Shown here: positions 1 through 8,049 of the stretch, in pieces
How the letters are laid out: every line of letters begins with the position of its first letter
How positions within the stretch are numbered: the first letter of the stretch is position 1
NCBI GenBank assembly: GCA_018971065.1
Contig: JAGWVC010000085.1
Location: 1-17,017, forward strand
From: Sphingomonadales bacterium
GTDB taxonomy: Bacteria; Pseudomonadota; Alphaproteobacteria; Sphingomonadales; Sphingomonadaceae
Reading direction: 5' to 3'
Length of the DNA: 17,017 bases
The notes under the pieces: model-generated
Told to the model about the DNA's origin: nothing
Databases searched by the model: none
Seen by the model: the letters and a program-made list of their open reading frames with translations, nothing else
Translations under genes and position numbers: made by a program

Positions 1-119
1 TCGTCAGTGGCGGCCAGGGCGGCGCCGAGGACAAGATCGCGGCGATGGAAGCCGCCGGCATCCGCGTTTCGGCCAGCCCCAGCCTGCTGGGCGAAACCCT
101 GGTCGAACTGCTGAAGTAA
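1..119 (+). CDS. sucD: Succinyl-CoA synthetase alpha subunit, C-terminal end (partial)
   Basis: The reading frame enters from the left edge and ends at TAA (117-119), giving the last 38 residues. The segment contains GGQGGAEDKIAAMEAAGIRV and ends LVELLK, which matches the conserved C-terminus of the ADP/GDP-forming succinate-CoA ligase alpha subunit. With the beta subunit (SucC, outside the window) it converts succinyl-CoA to succinate with substrate-level phosphorylation in the TCA cycle. The catalytic histidine and CoA-binding domain lie upstream of the window. Its position 188 bases before sucA fits the sucCD-sucAB-lpd order known in alphaproteobacteria. The identification rests on a short stretch, but sequence and context agree. 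Confidence 0.9.
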   Translation, partial: VSGGQGGAEDKIAAMEAAGIRVSASPSLLGETLVELLK

Positions 120-170
120 TTCTGCTGATGAGACCGGCAATGGCCGGCTAACCATACATCCGCCATTAAA

Positions 171-192
171 GGGGGCAGGCCTATCTGCCCCC
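171..192 (+). terminator. Hairpin in the sucD-sucA spacer, possible attenuator or mRNA-processing stem
   Basis: GGGGGCAG (171-178) and CTGCCCCC (185-192) form a perfect 8-bp stem with a 6-base loop. No T-run follows, so it is not a classical intrinsic terminator. A smaller stem, CCGGC/GCCGG with an AATG loop, lies at 134-147, and the 10-base palindrome CCACCGGTGG at 191-200 overlaps the end of the large stem. The whole sucD-sucA spacer (120-307) holds no gene. These structures could separate sucCD from sucAB expression or protect RNA ends; that is inference. Confidence 0.4.
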
Positions 193-307
193 ACCGGTGG
201 CCACTGACAGGGTTGACGCGTTCTGCCTCCCCGGGAGCGCACAGACCCGCACAAGCGTTTCGCGAAGGCGCCGGGATGTGTTCCGGCGCGACAGAAGGTG
301 ATTCCCG

Positions 308-3151
308 ATGGGTAGCGAAAGCCACGACTTCCTTGGCGACGATCTGAACGAGGTGCAGCAGGGGCCGAGCTGGCAACCGCGCGACTGGCGCGCGGCGGCG
401 GGCGAGGACGACCTGACGCAGGCGCTGGACCCGCTGGTGCTGAAGCCGGCGATCAAGGCGGCGGCGAAGAAGTCCGGCGCGGCGATCAGCGAGGCCGAGC
501 TGGAAGCCGCGGCTTCGGACACGCTGCGCGCGGTGATGCTGATCCGCACCTACCGCGTGCGCGGGCATCTGGCGGCGGACCTGGACCCGCTGGGGCTGGC
601 CAAGCGCGACCTGCCGGCCGACCTGACCCCCGAATACCACGGCTTCTCGGGCGCGGCGCTGGACAAGAAGGTGTTCCTGGGCGGCTATCTGGGCCAGCAA
701 TACGCCACGATCCGCGAAGTGGTGGCGATCCTGCGCAAGAACTACTGCGGCAAGGTCGCGGTGGAATACATGCACATCACCGATCTGGAGGAGCGCCGCT
801 TCCTGCAGGACCGCATGGAAGGCGCCGACAAGTCGGTCGAATTCTCGCCGCAGGGCAAGAAGGCGATCCTGTCGGCCGTGGTGCGCGGCGAGCAGTACGA
901 GAAGTTCCTGGGCCGCAAGTATGTCGGCACCAAGCGCTTCGGGCTGGACGGCGGCGAGTCGATGATCCCCGCGCTGGAGGCGGTGATCAAGTATGGCGGC
1001 CAGTTGGGCGTCAAGGAAATCGTCTATGGCATGGCCCATCGCGGCCGCCTGAACGTGCTGGCGAACGTGATGGCCAAGCCGTACAAGGTGATCTTCCACG
1101 AATTCTCGGGCGGCACCGCCAACCCCGAGGACGTGGGCGGATCAGGCGACGTGAAATACCACCTCGGCACCAGCACCGACCGCGAGTTCGACGGCATCAA
1201 GGTCCACATGAGCCTGATGCCCAACCCCAGCCACCTGGAAACGGTCGATCCGGTGGTGCTGGGCAAGGTCCGCGCCTATCAGGTGATCCAGGACGACATC
1301 GGCATCGGCCCCGACGGCAAGGTGCGCCACAAGAAGGTGCTGCCGGTGCTGATCCACGGCGACGCGGCGTTCGCGGGGCAGGGCATCGTCTGGGAATGCT
1401 TCGGCTTCTCGGGCGTGCGCGGCTACAACACCGGCGGCTGCATCCACTTCGTCATCAACAACCAGATCGGCTTCACCACCAGCCCGCAGTTCAGCCGTGG
1501 TTCGCCCTATCCGTCGGATGTGGCCAAGGGCGTGCAGGCGCCGATCATCCACGTCAACGGCGACGATCCGGAGGCGGTGACCTTCGCGTGCAAGCTGGCG
1601 ATCGACTATCGCCAGACCTTCGGCCGCGACGTGGTGGTGGACATGTGGTGCTATCGCCGCTTCGGCCACAACGAGGGCGACGAGCCGAGCTTCACCCAGC
1701 CGCTGATGTATGACCGCATCCGCGCGCACCAGCCGATCTCGAAGATCTATGCCGAGCGGCTGGTGGCCGAAGGCATGGTGGAGCCGGGCTTCCTGGCCGA
1801 GGTCGAGGCGGCGTTCGTCGGCCATCTGGAAGAACAGTTCGAAGCCTCCAAGACCTACAAGGCGAACGAGGCCGACTGGTTCGGCGGGCGCTGGAGCGGC
1901 TTCAACCAGCCGCAAAGCCCCGAGAACGCGCGGCGCAACGTGCCCACCGGCATCGGCGACAAGCTGTTCGCCAGCCTGGGCCGCACGCTGACCACGGTTC
2001 CCGACGACCTGACCGTGCACAAGACGCTGAACCGCGTGATCGACGGCCGCCGCGAGATGTTCAATTCGGGGCAGGGTTTCGACTGGGCAACGGCGGAAGC
2101 GCTGGGGTTCGGATCGCTGCTGTCGGAAGGCTATGCGGTGCGGCTGTCGGGGCAGGACTCCGGACGCGGCACGTTCAGCCAGCGCCATGCGGTGTGGGTG
2201 GACCAGACCAGCGAGCGCAAGTACGTGCCGCTGACCACGGTGCCGCACGGCCGCTTCGAGGTGCATGACAGCCCGCTGTCCGAATATGGCGTGCTGGGCT
2301 TCGAATATGGCTATGCCAGCGCCGATCCGAAGACGCTGGTGCTGTGGGAAGCGCAGTTCGGCGATTTCGCCAACGGCGCGCAGATCATCATCGACCAGTA
2401 CATCGCCTCGTCCGAATCGAAGTGGCTGCGCGCCAACGGCCTGGTGCTGCTGCTGCCGCATGGCTACGAGGGGCAGGGTCCGGAACATTCATCGGCGCGG
2501 CTGGAACGCTATCTGCAACTGTGCGCGCAGGACAACATGCAGGTGTGCAACATCACCAGCCCGGCGAACTATTTCCACGTGCTGCGCCGCCAGATGCACC
2601 GGCCGTTCCGCAAGCCGCTGATCATCATGACGCCGAAGAGCCTGCTGCGCCATCCGCTGGCGAAATCGCAGGCCAGCGACTTCATCGGCGACGGCCACTT
2701 CATGCGCATCCTGTCCGACCTGAACGGCGCGGCGGATGCCGACACGCGGCGTCTGGTGCTGTGTTCGGGCAAGGTCGCCTATGACCTGATGGAGGCGCGC
2801 GACGCGGCCGAGATCAAGGACACACAGATCGTGCGACTGGAACAGCTTTATCCGTTCCCCGGCGATCCGCTGCGGGTGCGGCTGGAGCGGATGCCGAACC
2901 TCGAAGAAGTGGTGTGGTGCCAGGAAGAGCCGCGCAACAACGGTTCGTGGTTCTTTGTCGATCCGCTGATCGAGGAAACGCTGGCGGCGGCGAAGTGCAA
3001 GGTCAGCCGGGCTCGCTATGCCGGTCGCACCGCCAGCGCCTCGCCCGCGACGGGCCTCGCCAAGCGCCACGCGGCCGAGCAGGCGGCGCTGGTGGGCAAT
3101 GCCCTGGGGCTGTCGGTGCGTTCGGAAATCCGGCGCAAGGCAAAGGCCTGA
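308..3151 (+). CDS. sucA: 2-oxoglutarate dehydrogenase E1 component
   Basis: Thiamine-diphosphate-dependent E1 of the cytoplasmic 2-oxoglutarate dehydrogenase complex. It decarboxylates 2-oxoglutarate and transfers the succinyl group to the lipoyl arm of E2. The protein has 947 residues, close to the family norm. Visible motifs are AHRGRLNVL (His about 244), the ThDP/Mg motif GDAAFAGQG (about 351-359) followed by NNQIGFTT, FGHNEGDEPSF (about 452-462), and the C-terminal block CQEEPRNNGSWFFVDPLIEE. The N-terminus is short and lacks the FLSGANAAYIEELY-like E2-contact segment of enterobacterial SucA, which I recall as usual in sphingomonads. The ATG at 308 is preceded by AGAAGG (293-298) at 9 bases. 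It is followed after 38 bases by sucB, so the two are probably one operon. Confidence 0.97.
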   Translation: MGSESHDFLGDDLNEVQQGPSWQPRDWRAAAGEDDLTQALDPLVLKPAIKAAAKKSGAAISEAELEAAASDTLRAVMLIRTYRVRGHLAADLDPLGLAKRDLPADLTPEYHGFSGAALDKKVFLGGYLGQQYATIREVVAILRKNYCGKVAVEYMHITDLEERRFLQDRMEGADKSVEFSPQGKKAILSAVVRGEQYEKFLGRKYVGTKRFGLDGGESMIPALEAVIKYGGQLGVKEIVYGMAHRGRLNVLANVMAKPYKVIFHEFSGGTANPEDVGGSGDVKYHLGTSTDREFDGIKVHMSLMPNPSHLETVDPVVLGKVRAYQVIQDDIGIGPDGKVRHKKVLPVLIHGDAAFAGQGIVWECFGFSGVRGYNTGGCIHFVINNQIGFTTSPQFSRGSPYPSDVAKGVQAPIIHVNGDDPEAVTFACKLAIDYRQTFGRDVVVDMWCYRRFGHNEGDEPSFTQPLMYDRIRAHQPISKIYAERLVAEGMVEPGFLAEVEAAFVGHLEEQFEASKTYKANEADWFGGRWSGFNQPQSPENARRNVPTGIGDKLFASLGRTLTTVPDDLTVHKTLNRVIDGRREMFNSGQGFDWATAEALGFGSLLSEGYAVRLSGQDSGRGTFSQRHAVWVDQTSERKYVPLTTVPHGRFEVHDSPLSEYGVLGFEYGYASADPKTLVLWEAQFGDFANGAQIIIDQYIASSESKWLRANGLVLLLPHGYEGQGPEHSSARLERYLQLCAQDNMQVCNITSPANYFHVLRRQMHRPFRKPLIIMTPKSLLRHPLAKSQASDFIGDGHFMRILSDLNGAADADTRRLVLCSGKVAYDLMEARDAAEIKDTQIVRLEQLYPFPGDPLRVRLERMPNLEEVVWCQEEPRNNGSWFFVDPLIEETLAAAKCKVSRARYAGRTASASPATGLAKRHAAEQAALVGNALGLSVRSEIRRKAKA

Positions 3152-3189
3152 TCCATCCTTTTCGTGATTTGAACTGACGGGAAACCGAT

Positions 3190-4428
3190 ATGTCGACCGA
3201 AGTGAAAGTGCCCACGCTGGGTGAATCGGTGAGCGAAGCCACGATCGGCGCCTGGCTGAAGCAGCCCGGCGAGGCGGTGGCGCTGGACGAACCCATCGCC
3301 AGCCTCGAGACCGACAAGGTGGCGATCGACGTGACCGCGCCGGCGGCGGGGGTGATGGGATCGCAACTGGTGAAAGTGGGCGACAACGTCGCGGTGGGCG
3401 CGCTGATCGCGGTGATCGAGGCGGGTTCGGGCGCGGCCCCTGCTGTTGCCCCCGCCCCGGCGGCGAAGGCGGCGACGCCGGCTCCGGCGGTGGCGACTGT
3501 GGCCCCTGCCCCGGCCGAAGCGACCGGCGGTGACGTCACCGCGCTGTCGCCGGCGGTGCGCCGCGCGGTGCTGGAATACGGCATCGACCCCAGCACGATC
3601 AGGGGCACCGGCAAGGACGGGCGGATCACCAAGGAAGACGTGATCGCGGCGGCTTCCAGCAAGCCGGCGGGCGCGGTGGCGGCGCCGGTGGCGGCAGCGG
3701 CCCCGGTTGCGGCACCGGTTGCGGGCGAACGTCGCGAGGAACGGGTGAAGATGACCCGGATGCGGCAGACCATCGCGAAGCGGTTGAAGAGCGCGCAGGA
3801 GACCGCGGCGCTGCTGACCACGTTCAACGACGTGGACATGAGCGCGGTGATGGACGCGCGCAACCGCTACAAGGACGTGTTCGAGAAGAAGCACGGCGTG
3901 AAACTGGGCTTCATGAGCTTCTTCGCCAAGGCGGCGTGCCTGGCGCTGAAGGACTGGCCGGCGGTGAACGCGCAGATCGACGGGGACGAGATCGTCTACT
4001 TCGATTACGTGGACATTTCCGTGGCCGTGTCCGCACCCAACGGGCTGGTGACGCCGGTGGTGCGCAATGTCGATCGCATGTCGTTCGCCGAAATCGAGAA
4101 GGCGATCGGGGATTACGGCAAGAAGGCGCGCGATGGCGGGCTGAAGCTGGAGGATCTGCAGGGCGGCACCTTCACCATCTCCAACGGTGGCGTGTTCGGC
4201 GGGCTGATGTCCACCCCGATCATCAACCCGCCGCAGAGCGCGGTGCTGGGGCTGCACCGCATTGAGGACCGTCCGGTGGTGCGCGACGGGCAGATCGTGA
4301 TCCGGCCGATGATGTACATCGCGCTGTCTTACGACCACCGCATCATCGACGGGCGCGAGGCGGTGACCGCGCTGAAGACGATCAAGGAAGCGATCGAGGA
4401 CCCGACGCGGTTGCTGATCGACCTTTGA
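3190..4428 (+). CDS. sucB: Dihydrolipoamide succinyltransferase, E2 of 2-oxoglutarate dehydrogenase
   Basis: Core acyltransferase of the 2-oxoglutarate dehydrogenase complex, 412 residues. The order is: an N-terminal lipoyl domain (about 2-76) with the modified lysine K43 in ETDKVAID; an Ala/Pro-rich linker (about 79-115); a peripheral subunit-binding domain (about 118-154, [15 protein letters not shown] with [13 protein letters not shown]); a second Ala/Pro linker; and the catalytic domain ending with [13 protein letters not shown], in which H383 and D387 are the active-site pair. The N-terminal [13 protein letters not shown] is typical of succinyl rather than acetyl transferases. The ATG has GGGA (3179-3182) 7 bases upstream. 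The gene follows sucA by 38 bases and precedes lpd, so all three complex components are encoded together. Confidence 0.97.
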   Translation: MSTEVKVPTLGESVSEATIGAWLKQPGEAVALDEPIASLETDKVAIDVTAPAAGVMGSQLVKVGDNVAVGALIAVIEAGSGAAPAVAPAPAAKAATPAPAVATVAPAPAEATGGDVTALSPAVRRAVLEYGIDPSTIRGTGKDGRITKEDVIAAASSKPAGAVAAPVAAAAPVAAPVAGERREERVKMTRMRQTIAKRLKSAQETAALLTTFNDVDMSAVMDARNRYKDVFEKKHGVKLGFMSFFAKAACLALKDWPAVNAQIDGDEIVYFDYVDISVAVSAPNGLVTPVVRNVDRMSFAEIEKAIGDYGKKARDGGLKLEDLQGGTFTISNGGVFGGLMSTPIINPPQSAVLGLHRIEDRPVVRDGQIVIRPMMYIALSYDHRIIDGREAVTALKTIKEAIEDPTRLLIDL

Positions 4429-4443
4429 CACAAACCCTTCCCG

Positions 4444-4490
4444 CCCCCTCCGTCAGCCCTGCGGGCTGCCACCTCCCCCGGCGGGGGAGG
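4444..4490 (+). repeat. GC-rich double-hairpin intergenic repeat between sucB and lpd
   Basis: Two adjacent stem-loops fill most of the 81-base sucB-lpd gap. CAGCCC/GGGCTG has a 3-base loop (4454-4468), and CCTCCCCC/GGGGGAGG has a 3-base loop (4472-4490). The motif CCTCCGTCAGCC...GGCTGCCACCTCCCC resembles a dispersed intergenic repeat that I recall from many sphingomonad and other GC-rich proteobacterial genomes. Only one copy is in this window, so its repeat status is recalled knowledge and not shown here. It may act as an mRNA-stabilising or attenuating element inside the operon. Confidence 0.6.
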
Positions 4491-4497
4491 ATCGTTG

Positions 4498-4503
4498 AAG
4501 GAG
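4498..4503 (+). promoter_or_regulatory. Ribosome binding site that fixes the lpd start
   Basis: AAGGAG lies 6 bases before the ATG at 4510. An in-frame TTG at 4495 would place this Shine-Dalgarno inside the coding region, so the ATG is preferred. The RBS begins only 7 bases after the second hairpin of the intergenic repeat, so that stem could influence ribosome access. Confidence 0.8.
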
Positions 4504-4509
4504 CCGAAC

Positions 4510-5910
4510 ATGGCTGAATACGACTACGACGTTCTCGTCATCGGTGCCGGCCCCGGCGGGTATGTGGCGGCGATCCGCGCGGCGCAGCTTGGGCTGAAGG
4601 TGGCTTGTGCGGAAAGTCGCGAGACGCTGGGCGGCACGTGCCTGAACGTCGGGTGCATTCCGTCGAAGGCGCTGCTGCACGGGTCGGAGCTGTTCGACGA
4701 GGCCAATGGCGGGCACATGGCCAAGTTCGGCGTGAAGCTGGGCAAGGTGGAGCTGGACCTGGCCGCGTTGCAGGGCGAGAAGGCCACGGCGGTGAAGGAA
4801 CTGACCGGGGGCATCGAGTTCCTGTTCAAGAAGAACAAGGTGACCTGGCTGAAGGGCCGCGCCGCGTTCGTGGACGCACATACGGTGTCCGTGGCGGACC
4901 AGAAGGTGACGGCGAAGCATGTCGTCATTGCCACTGGGTCGAGCGTGACGCCGCTGCCGAATGTTGCCGTCGATAACGACAAGGGAATCATCGTCGATTC
5001 GACCGGGGCGCTGGCGCTGGATCGGGTGCCGCAGCATCTGGTCGTCATCGGCGGCGGGGTGATCGGGCTGGAGCTGGGTTCGGTGTGGCGGCGGCTGGGG
5101 GCGAAAGTCACGGTCGTGGAGTTCCTTGACCAGTTGCTGCCCGGCATGGACGGCGACGTGCGCAAGGAAGCGGCGAAGATCTTCAGGAAGCAGGGCATGG
5201 AGCTGAAGCTTTCGACCAAGGTGACGAAAGCCGTGGTAAAGGGCAGGAAGGCGACGCTGACGCTGGAGCCCGCCGCCGGGGGTACGGCGGAGACGCTGGA
5301 AGCCGATTGCGTGCTGGTGGCGATCGGGCGGCGGCCGAACGTGGACGGGCTGGCGCTGGAGACAATCGGGCTGGAATTGAACGCGCGCGGCCAGATCGAG
5401 ACCGACCATGACTTCCGCACCCGCGTCGATGGCGTCTGGGCGATCGGCGACGTGATTCCGGGGCCGATGCTGGCGCACAAGGCCGAGGACGAGGGCATTG
5501 CCGTGGCCGAGAACATCGCCGGGCTGACCGGGATCGTCAATCACGCGGTGATTCCCGGCGTGGTCTATACCGCGCCCGAATTCGCGGGCGTGGGGCTGAC
5601 CGAGGAAGCGGCGAAGGCGCAGGGCGAAGTCAAGGTCGGCAAGTTCCCGATGCTGGCCAACAGCCGCGCCAAGACCAACCGCGAGCCGGACGGGTTCGTG
5701 AAGGTGATCGCCGACGCGAAAACCGACCGCGTGCTGGGGGTATGGTGCATTGCCAGCGTGGCCGGCACTATGATCGCGCAGGCCGCGCAGGCGATGGAGT
5801 TCGGCGCGACCAGCGAGGACATCGCCTATACCTGCCATGCGCACCCGACGCACAGCGAGGCGATCAAGGAAGCGGCGATGGCGGTGACCGGCAAGCCGAT
5901 CCACATGTAA
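4510..5910 (+). CDS. lpd: Dihydrolipoamide dehydrogenase (E3)
   Basis: FAD-dependent pyridine nucleotide-disulfide oxidoreductase that reoxidises the dihydrolipoyl group of E2 with NAD+. It has 466 residues, the usual length. An FAD-binding GAGPGG (12-17) sits in the N-terminal Rossmann fold. The redox-active disulfide is C44/C49 in GGTCLNVGCIPSK. The NAD-binding GGGVIG is at about 181-186, and AIGDVIPGPMLAHKAEDEG is the second FAD motif. The C-terminal HAHPTHSE supplies the catalytic H445 and E450 pair. Placement behind sucAB suggests that it serves 2-oxoglutarate dehydrogenase, although E3 can be shared with pyruvate dehydrogenase and the glycine cleavage system. It is separated from sucB by the hairpin repeat and ends 21 bases before a convergent regulator gene. 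Confidence 0.96.
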   Translation: MAEYDYDVLVIGAGPGGYVAAIRAAQLGLKVACAESRETLGGTCLNVGCIPSKALLHGSELFDEANGGHMAKFGVKLGKVELDLAALQGEKATAVKELTGGIEFLFKKNKVTWLKGRAAFVDAHTVSVADQKVTAKHVVIATGSSVTPLPNVAVDNDKGIIVDSTGALALDRVPQHLVVIGGGVIGLELGSVWRRLGAKVTVVEFLDQLLPGMDGDVRKEAAKIFRKQGMELKLSTKVTKAVVKGRKATLTLEPAAGGTAETLEADCVLVAIGRRPNVDGLALETIGLELNARGQIETDHDFRTRVDGVWAIGDVIPGPMLAHKAEDEGIAVAENIAGLTGIVNHAVIPGVVYTAPEFAGVGLTEEAAKAQGEVKVGKFPMLANSRAKTNREPDGFVKVIADAKTDRVLGVWCIASVAGTMIAQAAQAMEFGATSEDIAYTCHAHPTHSEAIKEAAMAVTGKPIHM

Positions 5911-5931
5911 GTCGCACGGCGGCGCTGCCGT

Positions 5932-6387
5932 TCAGGCGGATGCGTCCGCCCGTTCGGTATCGGCGGCCACCACCTGCTCCATCGCCGCCTGCATGGTGGC
6001 ATAGAACGCGGCCAGGTCGCGCAGGCGTTGGCCGGCCTTGCCGTCGGCGATGCGGGCGCCACGGTTGTCCATCAGCCGGTTCAGCGCGCCCAACGAGGCG
6101 GTGCGCAGCAGGAACGGCGTGCCGAAATCCTCCCGCGCGACGTAAAGCACCCGCTTGGTGCCGCGTTCCCCCACGCGCCGGATATGGCCGGCGGTTTCCA
6201 GAGTCTTGGCGGCCTTGCAGGCGTTGCTTTTGCTGATTTCCAGCTCGTCGGCGATCTCGTCGAGGCTGGCGGGTTCGCTTTGATACAACAGGAAGCCGTA
6301 AACCCGCGCCGCGTTGGCGGGCATGTTCCACCCGGCCAGCAGGGTCACGAACTCGTCGAGGAAGCGGCGTTGGTCGTCAGTGAGCAT
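5932..6387 (-). CDS. GbsR/MarR-type winged-helix transcriptional regulator
   Basis: A small DNA-binding protein of about 151 residues. The N-terminal part is a winged helix: GWNMPANAARVYGFLL, then SLDEIADELEISKSNACKAA as the recognition helix, then GHIRRVGERGTKRVLY as the wing. This arrangement, with PANAARVYGFLL before the helix-turn-helix, is characteristic of the GbsR-like branch of MarR regulators. The C-terminal part is helical and likely dimerises; no metal or cofactor motif is seen. An in-frame TTG at 6399 with a weak GAG upstream is an alternative start, adding four residues. The gene is divergent from an aldehyde dehydrogenase, and a perfect 22-bp inverted repeat begins at its 5' end. 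It therefore probably represses itself and that enzyme. The ligand is unknown; in Bacillus, GbsR senses choline and controls betaine aldehyde dehydrogenase genes. Confidence 0.85.
   Translation of the reverse strand: MLTDDQRRFLDEFVTLLAGWNMPANAARVYGFLLYQSEPASLDEIADELEISKSNACKAAKTLETAGHIRRVGERGTKRVLYVAREDFGTPFLLRTASLGALNRLMDNRGARIADGKAGQRLRDLAAFYATMQAAMEQVVAADTERADASA
5935..5950. terminator. Possible terminator hairpin after lpd
   Basis: GGCGGA/TCCGCC with a TGCG loop forms a 6-bp stem 24 bases after the lpd stop. It overlaps the last codons of the convergent regulator gene. There is no T-run, so this is weak. Confidence 0.25.
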
Positions 6388-6392
6388 GGCGA

Positions 6393-6423
6393 TTGACAAT
6401 ATTTCTCATTTAGGAAATATACA
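6393..6423 (+). promoter_or_regulatory. Putative promoter of the aldehyde dehydrogenase gene
   Basis: TTGACA (6393-6398) is a perfect -35 hexamer. TATACA (6418-6423) or AATATA (6416-6421) is a possible -10, at 19 or 17 bases spacing. The spacer is occupied by the inverted repeat at 6399-6420, a layout expected for repression by steric block. The AT-rich stretch contrasts sharply with its surroundings. Confidence 0.55.
6399..6420. promoter_or_regulatory. Operator-like inverted repeat between the regulator and aldehyde dehydrogenase genes
   Basis: ATATTTC (6399-6405) and GAAATAT (6414-6420) are perfect 7-base arms separated by 8 bases. It lies between the TTGACA box and the -10 region of the rightward promoter and overlaps the 5' end of the leftward regulator gene. 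One bound dimer could therefore control both transcripts. This is the best candidate binding site for the adjacent GbsR/MarR-type protein. Confidence 0.65.
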
Positions 6424-6508
6424 GAATGTGACGCGGGAATCAAGCTCCGGACGCAACCCGGCGCCGGTTCCCGTGGCTGCCGAACCTGAACAGATTGGGA
6501 AACGATCC

Positions 6509-7999
6509 ATGTCCACCATGCCTGAAACCAGCGCCACCGTTCTTCCTGAAGGTTTGCTTTATGTCGATGGCGTTCTGCGCCGCGCCGAGAACGGACGCAC
6601 CTATGACAACATCGGGCCGTGGACCGGCCAGCGCGTCGGTGTCGCCGCCGATGCCTCTGCCCGCGATGTCGAGGAAGCCATCGCCGCCGCCCGCCGCGCC
6701 TTTGACACCACCGACTGGTCCACTAACCACGACAAGCGCTTTGCGCTGGTGCAGAAGCTGTACGACCTGTTCGAGGCCAACCGCGAGCGGCTGGTGGCGA
6801 TTGCCCGCCACGAAGTGGGCGCGCCGCTGGTGGCGGTCAACCGCGCGCAGGTGGCCAATTGCCTGAACAGCTGGCGCGACCTGATGGAAGTCTATCCCCG
6901 GCTGCAATGGTCGAAGGACTATGGCGTCAAGGAAACCGCGTTCGGCACCAGCCAGCGCACCGCGCATTACGAGGCGATCGGCGTGGCCGCGGCGATCACG
7001 CCGTGGAACTTCCCGCTGTACGTCAACGCCGAAAAGGTGGTCTCGGCGCTGCTGGCTGGCTGCACCGTCATCCTGAAGCCCGCGCCCGATACGCCGCTGG
7101 CCGGGGTGATCTTCGGCGAACTGGCGGCGGAGGCCGGTTTCCCGGCGGGCGTGCTGAACGTCATCACCGCCAGCGACCCGGCCGAGGCCGGCGAGATGCT
7201 GGTGACCGACCCCCGCGTGGACCTGATCACCTTCACCGGATCGACCCAGATCGGCAAGCACATCATGCGGCAGGGCGCCGAGACGATGAAGCGCGCGTTC
7301 CTGGAACTGGGCGGCAAGTCGGTGAACATCGTGCTGGAGGACACGCCGAACTTCGCGCAGGTTGTCGCGCAGTCGATCCTGGTGTTCCACGCCGGACAGG
7401 GCTGCGCGGTGCAATCGCGCCTGCTGGTGCCGCGCAGCCGCTATGCCGAGGCCACCCAGATCCTGAAGGCCGCCTATGACGGCTTTGCCGACAAGTGGGG
7501 CCACTTCGACGAGCCGACCTGCGCGATGGGGCCGGTGGTGTCGAAGAAGCAGATGGAACGCGTGAAGGCCTATGTCGATCTGGGCGTAGCCGAAGGCGCG
7601 ACGCTGCTGGCCGGCGGCAACCTGCGGCCGGACATCGGCACCGGCTGGTTCATCGAGCCGACCTGCTTCGTCGATGTGACCAACGACATGCGCATCGCGC
7701 AGGAGGAAATCTTCGGGCCGGTGCTGGTGGTGATCGCGTTCGACGACGACGACGATGCCGTGCGCATCGCCAACGACAGCATCTATGGCCTTTCGGGCGG
7801 GGTGTGGTCGGGCGACCAGGATCGCGCCATCGCGGTGGCCAGGCGCGTCCGCACCGGCACCATCGGCGTCAACGGCGGCTCCCCCATCAACGGCGACCTG
7901 CCGTTCGGCGGCTACAAGCACAGCGGCATCGGCCGGGCCTGGGGCGTCGAGGGCATCGAGGAATATCTGGAAACCAAGGTCATGGCCTACCCGGCCTGA
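6509..7999 (+). CDS. NAD(P)-dependent aldehyde dehydrogenase
   Basis: Class I/II-type aldehyde dehydrogenase of 496 residues that oxidises an aldehyde to the acid in the cytoplasm. Conserved elements are TPWNFPLY (oxyanion N167), KPAPDTPLA, the nucleotide loop FTGSTQIGK (about 242), ELGGKS with general base E266, and GQGC with nucleophile C299. EEIFGPVLVVI and FGGYKHSGIGRAWGVEGIEEYLETK follow at the C-terminus. The reading frame is open further upstream, but the ATG at 6509 has GGGAA 7 bases ahead and gives the normal family length; ATG 6518 is also possible. A leader of roughly 80 bases separates it from the putative promoter. The substrate cannot be read from the sequence. The GbsR-like neighbour recalls betaine aldehyde dehydrogenase loci, but no choline dehydrogenase or transporter is present here. 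Confidence 0.93.
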   Translation: MSTMPETSATVLPEGLLYVDGVLRRAENGRTYDNIGPWTGQRVGVAADASARDVEEAIAAARRAFDTTDWSTNHDKRFALVQKLYDLFEANRERLVAIARHEVGAPLVAVNRAQVANCLNSWRDLMEVYPRLQWSKDYGVKETAFGTSQRTAHYEAIGVAAAITPWNFPLYVNAEKVVSALLAGCTVILKPAPDTPLAGVIFGELAAEAGFPAGVLNVITASDPAEAGEMLVTDPRVDLITFTGSTQIGKHIMRQGAETMKRAFLELGGKSVNIVLEDTPNFAQVVAQSILVFHAGQGCAVQSRLLVPRSRYAEATQILKAAYDGFADKWGHFDEPTCAMGPVVSKKQMERVKAYVDLGVAEGATLLAGGNLRPDIGTGWFIEPTCFVDVTNDMRIAQEEIFGPVLVVIAFDDDDDAVRIANDSIYGLSGGVWSGDQDRAIAVARRVRTGTIGVNGGSPINGDLPFGGYKHSGIGRAWGVEGIEEYLETKVMAYPA

Positions 8000-8008
8000 T
8001 CCGCCGCC

Positions 8009-8032
8009 CGCCCCGGCCATCGCGCCGGGGCG
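8009..8032. terminator. Bidirectional terminator-like hairpin
   Basis: CGCCCCGGC (8009-8017) and GCCGGGGCG (8024-8032) form a perfect 9-bp stem with a 6-base loop. It sits between the convergent aldehyde dehydrogenase (stop 7999) and globin-like gene (stop at 8050). No T-run is present, but position and stem strength fit a shared terminator. Confidence 0.6.
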
Positions 8033-8049
8033 AGCCACGGCGCACGCAT

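Noticed and set aside
213..241. TTGACG as a -35 box for sucA
   Set aside because: No acceptable -10 hexamer lies 16-19 bases downstream.
1142..2488. A 448-residue minus-strand open frame inside sucA
   Set aside because: It is fully antisense to a certain gene, rich in His/Arg/Ala/Leu as expected for a GC-rich shadow frame, and shows no domain.
4453..5904. A 483-residue minus-strand open frame covering lpd
   Set aside because: It is antisense to a certain gene, with shadow-type composition and no recognisable motif.
6314..6508. N-terminal extension of the aldehyde dehydrogenase frame
   Set aside because: It would overlap the divergent regulator and its operator and has no family-like residues; the ATG at 6509 has a Shine-Dalgarno and gives the normal length.
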